This document shows positions 21,567 through 34,640 of a DNA stretch of 64,000 nucleotides, piece after piece. Within the stretch, counting starts at the first letter, position 1. Every line of letters starts with the position of its first letter. Source of the stretch: Saccharina japonica (lineage: Eukaryota; Sar; Phaeophyceae; Laminariales; Laminariaceae); NCBI GenBank assembly GCA_008828725.1, contig MEHQ01000005.1, forward strand, positions 1 to 64,000, given 5' to 3'. The notes below the pieces were generated by a model. It saw only the letters and a list, made by a program, of their open reading frames with translations. It was not told where the DNA came from and did no database searches. A program made the translations under genes and the position numbers.

Positions 21567-24500
21567 CTATGCAAAAGGGACAGACAGTGAAAAATACAGA
21601 TAGACATACAGACATAGAGGCATAGAGACATGTAGACAGACATATAGAAAGACAAACACAGCGAGACACCGACAGGCACACGGCAGACAGACCGACAGGC
21701 CGATACACAGACAAGACAGACACTCCGACCCTACGTATAGGCTTCTCGCACGCAAAACAAAACAACAGCAACAGCAACAAAAACAGACGGAAACAAAAAG
21801 CGCCATAGTGCAGTATTCATAGCTACTAATAATGCTCGTATAATGTAAATACATACAATATATACATACATACATACATACATACACATACATACATACC
21901 TCAGCTTGAGCTGCCGACGAGGCAAACTGCCCCCATCTGGAGACAGGTGGAGGAGGAGGAGGAGGAGGAGTTACCGACGCACTACCGGAAGACGCCCCTC
22001 CTTCTCCTCCCCCCTTCGCGCAGACCGCGACACCAACGCTGATGCTCGGGTTAGCGCCGCCGCCGCCGCCGACGCCGCCGCCACCACCGCCACTGCCGCC
22101 GCCTACAGATGGGGACACCTTCACACCGTTGTCTGTCCCGGCCAAGCCTGCCCCGCTGTCCTCCCACGCGAGGGCGGTCAAACGGTCAACCATCCCGGAG
22201 ATGTCGTCCGAGTAGCAGCTGTCAGATCCGGTTAGGCCTAGCCCCGGCGGGAACAAGGAAGACGGTGGCTCCGGCGCGCGCGCGACAGCAGCGGCGGTGG
22301 TGGTGGTAGCGGGGGCGGCGGCGGCGGAGGAGGAGGACAGCCTTCCGTCGAAGAGGGATGCACCGACGACTAAGCTACTACCGCTTGCGTTGCCGCCGCT
22401 GCCGCTGGGGTTACCGCTGCCGCTGCCGGCGCTGCTGCTGCTGCCGCGTCTTGATGCCTCTCCACGGTCGCCCTCGCAAAACAGCTGCTGGTGGTGCTGG
22501 CGGGTCTGTTGCGTCGCCGCCGAAGCTTCCGCCGTCGCCCTGGTCGTCTCTTGATCAACGCCACGGTTGCTGGCCCACCGCGCTCGCTGCTGCTCCTGGT
22601 ACTGCTCGAGGCCGAGGTCAAGGCTCCGATTCCGGTCGAGCAACTCGGACCGCCGACCCTCCTGGTCCGATGTTCGGTCTGCCCCGTTGCTGCTACCCTC
22701 GTAACTCTGCTGCTGCTGCTGCTGCTGGCCCAGCGACGCCTGCTGCCCCCCTTCCCCCAGCCCAAAGAACGCCGGAACTGGGCGAAGCTTCGGGTGCCGG
22801 TGCTGGGCGTACATGCCGCTACCACCACCATCACCACTACCACTATCACCACCAAACGAAGATCGACCAGACATTTCGGCCTCGCGGGGTGCCTCCGCAC
22901 CGCTCCCGGCCGCATCACCGAAGCCGTGGAGACTCCACTCCTCCTGAAAGTTATTGGCGACGCCAAAGCCCGGGAAATTTGCGGACGGCATGGGGGAGCC
23001 GCCGGGCGTGGAGAACTCCAGGGGGGGCGTGTTGGCGAGGGTGTCGGGGGTGGCCAACCCGTGTCCGGTTCCCCAGTAGCTCCTGCCACCGCCGCCGCCG
23101 CCGTAGGCGCTGCCGCACCCGGTACTGCGGCAGCTGCTGACGCTGCCGCGGTCGCTGCCGCCGCCGCCACCACCGCCACCTACGTGCGATTTCCCTCCTC
23201 TACCGCACAAAGCGCGGTCTGCGGAGAGGAAACGATCAGACGGCGCGAAACCGCTGGCCGGCTGCGCCGGCATCCTAGCGCCATGCGCAGGGCAAGCGTC
23301 GGCTAGTCTCGGACCTACCGACAAGGCTTGCCCGTAGCCGCCACCGCCGCCGCCGCGGCCGCGGCCGCAGCTGCCGCACTCGCTGTGCCCCCCCTGGAGA
23401 GAGGACGCCAAGGGCAACGACAACGTTCGCGCTATACCACTGCCACCGCCACCGCCGCCCATGTCACCCAGACAAGAGCCCATTGACAGTGAGGCAAGCC
23501 GCCGTCCTTCCAAGCCTAGCAAGAACCGCTCATCGACGACATCGCGAGTGTGGTGGTTGTGGTTGTGGTGGTTGTGGCCGCCGCTGAACGCGTCCATGTA
23601 CGCGAGGCCACCGCTACTACCCCCCGCAGCCGCACAGCCCATCATCGCGCGGCTTCCGACGCAAGGCGCGCCTAAACCCACTCCCACCCCCGAGCCCGTG
23701 CCAGCGCCTGCGTTGGCCCCGCCGCCGGCACCGGCACCGCCGGCCGTGCCCCCTCCCCCATTCCCGCCGCCCCCCCCCCTGCGCCCCCTTTGACCGCGGC
23801 GTCTCCTGGGACGCGCTCGACCTTCAGTGCTGGGAATTGACGGAGAGCCCGGTTGTGCGCCGGCCCACCCTTCCCCTCCGCCAGGGGAGGAAGCTCCGGC
23901 GTAAACAGCAGCAACAGCAGCACCGCCGGACGGGGGGGTAGAGGAGAAGTGGTCCCCGCCGCAGCCGCCGCCGCCGCCGCCGCCGCTTGATCGGCAGGCT
24001 TGGAGCGAGGGGTGACACGGGGCCGCGGTACCACCGCGCCCTACACAACCTCCACTGCTGCTGCCGTTGTCACCGCTTACGCTAGCGCTAGCGTTAGCGC
24101 AAGTAGCGCCGACCTGCATTCCGTTCAGCGGCGGCGCCATGGGACACGGCGGGGGAAGGACCGGGTTTGTCGGCTGCGGGACGCCACCACCGCCACCACC
24201 GCCGGCGCCGGCGCCGCCGGCGCCGTGAGGGTGGTCCGAGGCCCCGCGGTCACCAAGCACCTCCTCCTTGAACGCGAAGCTCGAGCCGTGCCGAGCGAGG
24301 CCCAGCTGCACCTCGTCTTTCGTGAACCGGTCCCCCTCGTCGCCCAGGGCGTGCAGATAGAGGCAGTCCGGGTTGTTGCAGGGCAGGTTTCGCAGGAAGC
24401 TGTTGCAGTACTTGCTGGTGCCGAAGCTGGCGCGGATGGTGCGGCCCATGAGGCGGAACCCGTCGATCGAGCAGATGGCCGCCCAGGCGTCCTCCTGACG

Positions 24501-27500
24501 CCGGAAGGTGATGTAGGCGCTGGCGCTGCCGTACCGCGGGTCGTCCGCGGCGACGCCCTGGTGGTGGTTGATCACGAGCTTCGCGATCTCGCCGTACTGA
24601 CCGAAGTACTCCGGCTGATACGTATATACATGGTGGGGTTTTCAGAGCATTGAGCGAGGCGGTATCGGGGGGGGTTGAGTTTAGGCCGCAGGTAGAGTCG
24701 GCACAAGAGGATGGCTGGTGGGATGGATGACACAGGCGGGATCGGGCGTGTTATCAACGTTTTTCGATATGTATCATCAGTAACTGTGTGTTCTTCGTAA
24801 ACTATTGATACTATTGTTATTGCTTTCGCCATCCGACAATGTTTAGCATGGGCTTCAACGTTGATAACTCAGAAACATTCCCCGAAACAAGAAAACCAAG
24901 GGAAACGAAACAAGGAAACCCATTGGACTACAGCAGTAGCCTATTCGATTACATAGTAGCCTATTGGACTACAGTAGTCTGTTGGACTACAGTAGCCTAC
25001 TGGATTACAGTAGCCTACTGGACTACAGCAGTAGCTTCAACGTTGGTCACTCAGACATTCCCTCCTCAAAAGAAGAAAAGCAAGGGAAATCATTCATGTT
25101 TCAAGTATACCGGCAGAAAACAAGGGCAAATATATCAGGAGACGGCAGTTTAAACCTGTGACGGACGCCCGTCTAGACGTAACATACTAGTTCTAGTGTG
25201 GAATATTAATGTTCTATATGTGTGACTGATGGACGACCGTCTAGATGCAATATACTAGTTTTACTGTGAAATCTCCTACATGGGTGACTGACGGGCTGCC
25301 GTCTAGACGCAATATATTACTTTTAGTGTGGAATCTCCTACATGTGAGTGTGAAATCTCCTGCATGTGTGACTGACGGGCTGCCGTCTAGACGTAATATA
25401 GTACTTTTAGTGTGGAATCTACTACATGTGTGACTGACGGGCTGCCGTCTAGACGTAATACGTTAGTTTTAGTGTGGGATATCCTGACGGTGTGACTGAC
25501 GGGCTGCCGTCCATACGTAATATGTTAGTTTTAGTGTGGGATATCCTGACGGTGTGACTGAAGGGCGGCCGTCTAGACGTAATATACTATTAATTGTGAG
25601 AGCTCTTGAAAGTGATACTGGCGGATGGATGTCTAGACGTAATTTACTAGTTTTAGTGTGGGATCTCCCAAATATGTGTAGCCGTCTAGACGTAATATAC
25701 TTCTGGTAAGTCTTAGTGTGGGATATGCTAAGTTTGTGACAGACGGACGGACGGCCGTCTAGACGTAATGTACTATTTTTAGTGTGAGAGCTTTGAAAGG
25801 TGTCACTGATCACTGGCGACGCACAAAACTACCGTATCCTGACATCTTGGTCAACAATACCGGCACTATAGCGTAAACCGGCACTATATACTCCGCACGC
25901 TGACGGTCACACTACCCGCCAACAATACTAGCACAAGCGACAAACGGCACTACTCCGTACGCTGGCCAATCCCACCAGGCGCCAAGCGACTGTCACACGG
26001 ACTATTACAGGGGGCAGCCAGCACCATTCAACCGGCACTATAAAAAGAGGGGCTACTCTGTATAACTGAAACATATATATATGCTAAATCGTACCTGCTT
26101 GAGCGTGTTGACTTGGGCGAAGCTGGGCGACAGGCCGATGGCGTAGACCAGGGTGCGCCGGATCACTCGCAGGTTCTGCAGCGCACGCCGATCCGCCCCT
26201 CGGATGAACACGCCCTGACTTTGCGGCTGCTGCTGCTGCTGCTGCTGTTGTTGTTGTTGCTGGTGGTGGTGGTGGTGTTGCGCGGATCCCGGCTGGATTG
26301 CCTCATCACGATGACAGTGTCGCTCCTCAATCAGCGTGAGGTCTTGCCCATTTAGACCAATCAGGGGGAGGTGTTGCTGATGGTGGCCCGGGGAGGATGC
26401 TCGCTGGTCTTCTTGAGGGGGTGTGTGGCTGCGGGTGCTGCTGCGGCTGCTGCTTCCGCTACTCGAGGTGCTGCGGTCGCCCCTGCTGCTGGCCGGTTGG
26501 CTGTTGTTATTTGTTGGTTGGTGTTGTGCGAACGTTTTTTCGGGGGAGGGGGGGGGGGCAAGGAATTAGAGGCGAGCGAGACAACGTAAGTCGTGGAAAA
26601 AAAGGACAAGAGGCCAGAGGCCAGAGTCGTTTTATGCTATGTACGTGTGTGTGTTCTTCGCATTAAATCGTTCTTTCTACCCGTCGACATCCAGTACGCC
26701 CAGTAAAGTCGGTTGGTTATTGGTTTAGGCTGCCGTTACAAAAGCAGCAATAATAGTGTGACTGTACACTACGTATAAAAACATAAAAACACCAACCACT
26801 AGTAGTCGTGGTATTAACACCTGCTCGTATCTCGTATTAATGGTACGAAGTTCTTATTAGCAGTACCAACGTAATGCGCCACGATCAATGAACGCGATCC
26901 CACTACCAAAATAAAGCACTTATATACATTGAGGGTACCGAATGTGGTAGAAGTGTCTGGAGACGTCACCGATTATCGAATTATTAATCATGGAACGCCC
27001 ACAATGGATGGAAATATGATGGAATGGATCCTCGGATCGGACTACGTAGCACAAACGAAAACAGCTACCGGTACTTTCACACTTCAACGCGCGTGTTATA
27101 TGGAGCCTACAATACTATGTACCGGTAGATGATAAGGGTTGTGCCGAAGTTGAATATACTTGTTGTGGTGCATGTGTGGGAGTACGTGGCGAGAACGTGG
27201 CGCGAGGTCTCAACTGCCGTGCATATACGCACAACGCCAGTCTACTACTACAACAGCTGTATTTATACTCGTAGCATCCAATAGTAATACTTCGAAGTAT
27301 GCATAGTAATGATAATTATTTTCCTTGCCATCCGACAACCTTGCCATCCGACAATGTGTATGATTACTATTAATAGCTTCAACGTTGATCACTCATAGCA
27401 CTCCGTCTACCGCAATAACGTGTTGTTGCGCCCGATGCAACAGACCATTATCGTAATAATATCATACGTATATCCAACGAGTACCTGGTAATTATACTAT

Positions 27501-30500
27501 AATATCTATCATACGTATATCCTACGAGTACCTGGTAATTATACTATAATCCTACGAGTACCTGGTAATTATACTATATTATAGTATAATTACCTGGTAC
27601 TCGTAGGATATACATAACATTCGTATATCCTACGAGTACCAGGTAATTATACTATAATAGGATATAGTATAATTACCTGGTACTCGTAGGATATACGTAT
27701 AATATGAATGAATGCTATTATGTTTTGTTGTCACTATACAATTACGGGGGACCCTAGTAAATAGGACCAAATATTTCAAGTGAAAATAGGTAAATATATA
27801 GGTTTTTGTGTGTACCGTAGGTCCTGTTTACTAGTGTTTACTATGGCATCATTAGCCCACCCCGTAATAAGGTTAGTGTCGTTGTACAAAGAACGATTCA
27901 GTTTGAGGACAACACCACACACACACATTTTATATGATACGGTATTCACAAGTACCAGGTACGGTTCAAGTTGGTACAAGTATGAAAACAGCCCCGGCCT
28001 TTCACGGCACGCTGAACGAATCTGACAAACAGAACATTCGGCCGGAACAACAACCTCTCCCCCCCTCCCTCCCTCTCCTCAACATCAATAACAAGGCAAG
28101 CAAGCAAGCAGACAGCCCGCTTGCATTACAGTACAAATAACTACTACTGATTGATGTTACAGCAGTTGTTATTAATAGGACGTCCACGTGTGATCTGAAG
28201 CTATGTATGGGCTGCGAATGGATCTATCTGATGAATGAAGCAGTCGAGCGCCGAGCGGCGAGAGGACAACTACAACGAGATGAAATGGACGGTATCCGAT
28301 GGTTGAAACACACTTTGCTCCAGACAAAGGGACTGCTGTTTTTTTTTTTGTCCATCCCATTTATCATCTTCGCCCTTCTTTTCTCTCTCCTTCCTAGTCG
28401 TAACTCAGACCCGGGGTCACAAAGTAGGCTCTTCTCCGTCCTCCCCCACTACGGTTCTTGCCTTGCATTTTTATCGCGAGAAGATTTCAGCACTTTCTTC
28501 CCTCGTCGACTTGCATCGGATTCCGCCTACCCACGCCACGAAGGCGCTCTCAGCAATTGGTTCCTTTTGTATGTATACTATTAATAACAATATAATGGTT
28601 GTTTGGGTCTGATTGGCTCACGATTAGGGTCAAGTTAGATGCCATCCATTCGTATCGTGCACCAGTACACCAGCAGTACTAACGACCCTCAACTACAACG
28701 TCATAATGTCGAATAAATGGTGAACTCCTAAACCCCTCTCGGTAAGCTAGGACCAGGTACGACGACCATTGACGAATGTCTCTGCCTTGCTTGCGGCTTG
28801 CCAGCACGTCTCGTCCTGCGACTTGCCAGCGTCCAGGTTAGGCGTCCGACGGACCGGGGCCGTACGGACGAGCGTCAAACCGAACGGTTTCGTTTCGGTG
28901 TACGTACATATTACGGAGGACCATAATTATCGTAAAATGTAACATTAAGTATGGGCTTGGAAGGCCGGTAACCTAGACATTGTAACAAAATAGGACAAAG
29001 TATTCTTACTCGTCGTAGAAAAAATAGGGAAATCCTCGTAGATAGGTTTGTTGTGGGTACCGTAGGTCCCTATTTACTATTAATACCAGGTATCAAAATT
29101 TGGCCCCCCGTAATAATCTACGTATGTATCTCATCTTTTTTGGATATCTTCATCTCTTCTTCGTGAGGGTGGGATTATTATGAGGGGGCAGTAGAAAGAA
29201 CGGGTTTAATGTGAAGACAACAACAATAACAACAGAGGCAGAGAGAAGGAAGCACGTAATACGGTGGTTCTCAGAGAGTTTGTCGGCCGTGCTCGCCCCC
29301 CTCGCCACACCGCCGCTTATCGGAAAAAAAAGGATAACCTACGTAATAATAATAAAATAAACACACATAAACCGACTGAAAAAAGCCCTAAAAAAGCTAC
29401 GGGTAAAAAAACAACAACGAAGAACAAAAAATTAACAGACGGCAACGAATAAGAAACAACCTGTCAGTCTGAGTGCACAATTTATACGTACCAATTGTGA
29501 GTACGAGACGTACCGTATCACCGTAATGTACGTACCATTCTGGGCGCAAATATAAGGATCCTTTAATATTCACATTAATGTTCCCATGTTCCTTATATTT
29601 ATGATCGGAGTGGTATGTAACAACAACGCAGAGCGATCGGGATTGGGAGACAGACAGAGTGCATCAGTAATGGTAATGTACGATAGATATCGAAGTGGGC
29701 GCTTCTCGTGCTGGCACGCTGATGGCATCGTTTTGACAGGCGTTCCGGCGCTATTACTAGGAGAGGGGTTATGCGAGGATGATGCTGCTCTCTGTCCCGG
29801 GGAAACGGACAACGCGAGGCGGCGAAATGCTTATTATACGTTTCACGCTATCCGAGAACTATACTGCCTGTACCGTACGGGTACGCTCGGTACTGCTTGT
29901 TGTATCTTACCTGATATGAACGAGTACTACGTACACGCTTTACGTACGTACGTACTGTGGTACTGGCACATATTTTGGTACTATATAACAGAATTAAAGC
30001 TCCAAATATTATACGTACTCGTACGGAAAACACCAACAACCTGTGTTTTTTTTTCAAATATACCTGGTAGCAAGCTTGCTGGTAGTAAAAATCATATTTT
30101 CTGGCTGGAGGAGTACCGGTGTACCGCTTGTGATAAAAGGTTCACTACGAACAACCTGTGTTTTTTTTGCGTGTGTGTGCGTTGAGCCTTTTCTCACAAG
30201 CGAACGGTGGTGATACATCAGCTACACGACAAGGAGGCACAGGGCACACATGCGGGTCAGGGCATCGCAACAACAATAAGTTAGTGTCAAGAAGAACTGC
30301 GAGCTGAGAGCTGAGAGCTGATGCGACATATGATATACGTAGCTATGATATAAGCTGATTTTCGCCTGCTGAATATAATCTTTCATCGCGCGCGTGCATA
30401 AAAAAGAAACTCGAAGAAACTCACCACGCGATGCGCTGTCTGACTGCCGCAGCATCCGGCGGGAGGTTGCAAGACGGGCATGCTCCGCCAAAGTTCGCGG

Positions 30501-31053
30501 CTATCTGCCAGCACATCTGGCACACCTGTTATAGTAGTCGTGGTGTGTGGGGTGGCAGCGTACCGAGGAACGAGCGCAAGCGACAGGCATCGCCGTGTGA
30601 CGGTATCGATCAGCGTTCCGACACAATAATCACACGCGGACACGAGGCACGCGATTCCGTTGATTTGTTACTGCTGTGTTCTTTCATGATACCACTCTGA
30701 GCGGATAAATAAGGACCATTATTTCATCAATATCAAGACCAATCGATCCTTATATTTAAGCCCAAATTGGTACCATAGGGAGCACGCGACACCAAAAATC
30801 TGAGACGAGACACCACAAAGCTGAAACAACAGCAATGATCAGCCGACCCGCACAGGCAGGCTTTAAAACTCACCCTGTAGCCGCAGCCGCACGCGAGCTG
30901 CTGGGCGGAGTCGGCCTCGTCGTGGCAGGAGGGACACCGCCAGCTGTCGCTGTCTGAACTGCTGTCCTCGTGCCCACTCTGCCTACTATTAATAGATTCG
31001 TCGACGTGTCTACTGCTGCTGCTGTCCTCTTGCAGTTGGGATGATGCCATCAT
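21522..31053 (-). CDS. CNOT4: CNOT4/NOT4 E3 ubiquitin ligase (CCR4-NOT complex)
   Basis: Exons read 31053-30874, 30525-30425, 26500-26095, 24614-21900 and probably 21566-21522; all donors and acceptors are GT-AG and the phases agree (0, 2, 0, 0). Exons 1-2 form a C4C4 RING: RCPSCHDEADSAQQLACGCG, YRVCQMCWQIAANFGG, ACPSC, with all eight zinc-binding Cys. Exon 3 ends LRVIRRTLVYAIGLSPSFAQ. Exon 4 opens PEYFGQYGEIAKLVINHHQG and continues through the RRM (SASAYITFRRQEDAWAAICS, GRTIRASFGTSKYC) into a CCCH finger (C, C, C, H in YCNSFLRNLPCNNPDCLYLH). This domain order is diagnostic of NOT4. The family ubiquitinates targets on stalled or poorly translated mRNAs and belongs to the cytosolic deadenylase complex. 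A roughly 750-residue Gly/Ser-rich tail follows. Start chosen at ATGATGG (31053). Total about 1148 residues. Confidence 0.88.
21900..24614 (-). CDS. CNOT4: CNOT4 exon 4 (RRM, CCCH finger, Gly/Ser-rich tail)
   Basis: 905 codons. After the CCCH finger and the conserved LGDEGDRFTKDEVQLGLARH helix, the rest is Gly, Ser, Ala and Gln homopolymers with no recognisable fold. It ends AAGCTGAG|GTATGT, where the intron begins with an (ATAC)n-type run. Translation beyond this donor gives only simple repeat, which supports the splice site. Confidence 0.8.
24615..26094. repeat. CNOT4 intron 3 with two tandem repeat blocks
   Basis: About 24925-25035: variants of TGGACTACAGTAGCCTAT. About 25150-25800: roughly ten diverged copies of a 60-65-bp unit (GACTGACGGGCTGCCGTCTA, GACGTAATATACTAGTTTTA, GTGTGGAATCTCCTACATGT). 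The last copies are degenerate. 25840-26045 has CGGCACTATA fragments of the family tandemly repeated at 54.6 kb. Confidence 0.7.
26095..26500 (-). CDS. CNOT4: CNOT4 exon 3 (linker and start of RRM)
   Basis: Acceptor taken at AACAACAG|CC, which restores the phase (TG|C); nearby CAG triplets offer alternatives of the same phase. Encodes a Ser/Gln/His-rich linker with a CAG/CAA-coded Q run. It ends with the conserved helix and strand leading into the RRM, at CTCAAGCAG|GTAC. Confidence 0.7.
27470..27705. repeat. Palindromic array (CCTACGAGTACCTGGTAATT)
   Basis: The unit CCTACGAGTACCTGGTAATT plus ATACTAT occurs head-to-tail at about 27468, 27516 and 27549, then as its inverse (27579-27610), direct again (27628) and inverse again (27665). 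Adjacent direct and inverse copies form perfect hairpins. Confidence 0.75.
28335..28565 (-). mobile_element. SINE, 5'-truncated
   Basis: On the minus strand: GTCGACGAGGGAAGAAAGTG, TTCTCGCGATAAAAATGCAA, GAACCGTAGTGGGGGAGGAC, TGAGTTACGACTAGGAAGG, then an A-tail (T-run at 28339-28350 on +). The tRNA-like head is missing. Confidence 0.65.
30425..30525 (-). CDS. CNOT4: CNOT4 exon 2 (RING, second half)
   Basis: 101 bp, phase 0 to 2, between AACAG| and GCGTG|GTGAGT. Encodes VCQMCWQIAANFGGACPSCN, then LPPDAAAVRQRIA. It supplies the last four zinc-binding Cys. Confidence 0.8.
30874..31053 (-). CDS. CNOT4: CNOT4 exon 1 (RING, first half)
   Basis: 60 codons from ATGATGGCATC, with a Ser/Asp-rich leader before the RING. 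Ends CTACAGG|GTGAGT in phase 0. The frame is open further upstream to about 31329, so a longer N-terminus cannot be excluded; the GCCATGATGG context favours this start. Confidence 0.75.
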
Positions 31054-32273
31054 GGCGAATATTTTGCGGGTAGCAGCCCGCAACGAAGTCCTCGCGGAAA
31101 TAACTCCGAGCTCTAGCTCTGAGCGAGCCTGGTCGCTTTCAAGGGCAGGTACTGGCTTGACACGAGCACTCGCCGCCTTGTGCTGCTGTTGGTTGGTGGT
31201 GGTTGTTGAGTTGGCTCGAGCAGGCGAGGTGAATGCTACGAGTAGTGATTGTTGGTTTGTGTCTTTTCTGTCGAGATTGCAGGATACAAAACAACGAAAA
31301 TCTTGACCCAAAAGAGTTCCAACTTCCAATTTTGGATGTTTTTTGGGGGGAGGCGACCTCCTAACACTAACAACAAGATGATTTTTGAATTTTGTAAATT
31401 TTGCGTAGAATCTGGTCTTCTACGTATAATACCAGTACAGCCGCACAGTCTTTTTTTTAGGCACGCCGCTGTGGCAAACTTATCTGTCTGATAGGCACGC
31501 ACGTAGAGATGCATGCTGCGTTCGAGTACGAGTAGACGAGTAGGGGTCCCTGCGCCGGACATTTTTTTTTCTTCGAGACAACCGCCATAACAGCAACATC
31601 TAGATACATACGTGCGACGAAGCTCCTTGGATATACGTACTGCTTGCTGCAGTATCCTAGATCTATAGGCAGACATTCAGGCTTTTTGCATCATAGGCTT
31701 TATGCTTTGAGGAACACACCACAACAGAAAGAGGCACGCCGCAGGCAATTGCCTTTTTCCGTTCCAGAATAAGACATACACCGCATGCTAGAGAGCACGT
31801 GTCACGCACGCAGACACGCAGCAAAACAGAACATACGTACGTATCATATGTACTGGTGGTATATGTAACATACATAATAAGTGAACAAATTTACGGCGGC
31901 ACAAAAAATCCCAAGTACGTATCATACGTAGAAATATTTTGCTTTCCACATTATATTCCAGATAAAAAAATATGTTTTTCATTTCGTTTCGGTTCGGTTC
32001 GTTTTTTTGTTTTTGTTTTTCAGGGAGAGAACGTGCCCTATCTGAGATTGGGGCACGTGCCTACCGAGTCTAGTGGGCGCGTGCCTCGAAAACACTACGT
32101 ACGACTATGCTGGTATCGTATATAGGACTTGCCACATACCGTATATACTTACTGGAACATGCAGTGAGTTTCAATATCGATATAGATAGATATAGATATA
32201 GAGTAGAGACGCGAAAAGGCCTATACTACGTACTACGTACGTACTCGTACGCACTTATTTGTTCTATTAGTTA

Positions 32274-32294
32274 TAGTAGTAGTAGTAGTAGTAT

Positions 32295-32372
<78 letters not shown>

Positions 32373-32373
32373 C

Positions 32374-32429
<56 letters not shown>

Positions 32430-32432
32430 AAG
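32274..32432. repeat. (TAG)n trinucleotide run
   Basis: About fifty near-perfect TAG/AGT triplets. Confidence 0.9.
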
Positions 32433-33619
32433 TACGTACTCGTATACTGCTGTAGTAGCATTAATATAGTAGGAGTACCTTGGTGGTGTGATATGTCGCA
32501 AATAAAAATATACCGCGGTGCGATTTATTATTAATACACTCTCTCGCGGGGCGCGACGCGTGTCCTCTCTGTACGGAGTAGTGTGTGCGTGGTGCGTGTG
32601 TATACTTCTTCTATCGTCTACGTACACGTGCTGTACATACTACCTGTAGTACTATGATACTACTTATTTATACTGCTGTGTATGTACTGTAAAAATAATA
32701 TGTTCGGTGGTTTGTGGTGTTGCGAGAGTGCATTATTTCCAACGCGGTACGGTAAAGTACGTACGTACGTATTATACGTAATAATAGTATCATTTACTTG
32801 GCCAACACTGACTGATGTCTGTGTATGTACCTGGTATCCACGAATAAGAAGTATACTTATAAATAAGAACAAAATGCTCACTTCTTGAGGGAAGCTAAGA
32901 AAATGTGCTCAAGACCAGCGACTAACTCTCTACACTACTAAATCCTGTATTATAGTAATTACTATTAATACTACTAAATCCTGTATTATAGTAATTTTAT
33001 GGTCCATGCTCAAGGTTAAACGTCGAACTTAGTTGGTTTCCTTCCCCCGGTGGTTTGAAAACACAAGAAATCGAATTTGAGCTGGAAGTAGGTATGGTAT
33101 GCATATGTATGCAGAAGGGAGTTGGACTTTGTGCATACAGCTGTGAAGCCACCTTTCTTTGTTAAACGTCGAGCTTTGACAAATATACAGGAATCAGTGC
33201 AGCGCTCGCCGTCGAGCACATTTTCTTAATCCATTTTTTTTCAGCGCGTCCCTATAAAAGCGAGCCTAATGTTCTTATTCTTATTGGTAGGTGGTTTCTT
33301 ATCCGTGCGCCTATACTGTTGTAGGGCTACGTTTGTTTCCCCCGTGGTTTTCGTATTTCGGAGTGTGCTTATGAGTGATCAGCGTTGAAGCTCGTGCTAA
33401 ACATTGCAAGGATAATGGTAATAATAAAATAATAGTGCGCAACATCAAGTGAGTGTTCGCCGTGCGTGGTGATTGTTTGTGCACTCTCCTGCAAATGTAC
33501 CCTACCGTACGTATATTACAGCCCCCCCCGATGTTACAGTGTGGCATACCAACATCATATGTGATGCTACAATCTTGACGCTGTTTCTCCCGAGAGCTCG
33601 CTAACCCCCTCCACCTCAC

Positions 33620-33925
33620 GGCGCTTCGCGCTTGGTGCTGGCAATGTCTGCCTGGTTGGTGAAAACCCGACATGCTCCGTCCCGGCATTGTAGGGGTGCG
33701 AGGGTCTTTGGTCATACGACTATGGCCATGCATGAATATGAAGTACACCCCTCCCACCTGAGTCAAAAATCCACGTTCCTCAAAAATGTTGGGGGTGTCT
33801 CTATTATTAATAATAGGAGTATATAAGAGCACGGTGCTCCTGCTCGAGATAAGGATGCTTGGTCAATATATATTGTCAAACGATTACAATAAGAAGGCAA
33901 GCAACACATGAGTACCCCCCCACCT
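33620..33925 (+). repeat. Poly(C)-ended repeat, right then left module
   Basis: The right module (33636-33755) ends AAGTACACCCCTCCC. It is followed by AAAATGTTGGGGGTGTCTCT and a diverged left module ending ATGAGTACCCCCC, so the module order is the reverse of that at 6990-7180. Confidence 0.6.
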
Positions 33926-34489
33926 TCCGTGCCCATCATAGCATGGGTCCGCCGGCGCCGGTTCGGACGACCCCCCCCCCCCACCGCCGACTTATCTTGA
34001 AGAAACCCATCTCATCTGGCATCATCTCAGCTTTCAGCTCCTTAGATACCTTCCATTTTCGCTTCATCGGCCGTCAGGTTCTAGACGCAGGCAGTAGTAT
34101 TCATATTAGCAGTAAAACAGTGGTCGAAATGGAAAGCTACCTGTTTGTTAGAAGGCTCTTCCCTACACTGCTGTTGAAATATTTCAATCACGTGCCTTCA
34201 CATAGCTCAACAGGTAGACCCTTCTAACGAGTAAAACTATACGAAGTACTCAGTATATAATTTGGAGTCTACGGGGCGTCTCCCTCACCTCGCATTGCTC
34301 TTAAATCTCAAGACCTAAGCTTCTGAGAGCCTTCTAACAAACACACCCTTCCTGCGTCCCCTGCCCTGCGTACCACCTTGTGCCTTGTCGGCCACAGCTA
34401 GCCACTGCACTCTCTTAGTTGCCCCTCCCCCCACCCCCCCGCTGCATCACAAGGGGTTATCTGCAGGATGCAGCTCATCCTTCATGCGA

Positions 34490-34640
34490 CTTGCCTAACA
34501 CCTCACGGCGCTTCGCCCTTGGTGCAAGCGATATCTGCCTGGTTGGTCAAAACTGAACGTGTTCCGTCCCGGCATTGTAGGGATGCGAGGGTCTATGGAC
34601 ATACGACTACGGCCATGCATAACACGAGTACCCCCCGCCC
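34490..34640 (+). repeat. Poly(C)-ended repeat, right module
   Basis: AACACCTCACGGCGCTTCGC, GCCTGGTTGGTCAAAACTGA, CCCGGCATTGTAGGGATGCG, CGACTACGGCCATGCATAAC, GAGTACCCCCC. It lies directly 3' of the donor of the minus-strand exon at 34657. Confidence 0.6.

Larger units (their letters stand above)
26501..30424. other. CNOT4 intron 2 (repeat-rich)
   Basis: A 3.9-kb intron. It holds a palindromic array (27470-27705), MITE family T copies (27740-27870, 28912-29110), a minus-strand SINE (28335-28565) and otherwise GTAC-rich DNA. No exon was recognised between the RING and the linker exon. Confidence 0.5.

Noticed and set aside
21253..21780. Cys/Leu/Val-rich minus-strand ORF downstream of CNOT4 exon 4
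   Set aside because: It is translation of GACA/GACAGACA-type simple repeats. Only the short acceptor-linked segment at 21566-21522 was kept, as a tentative terminal exon.
32107..32627. Poly-Ser or poly-Leu proteins over the (TAG)n run
   Set aside because: These are translations of a trinucleotide microsatellite.
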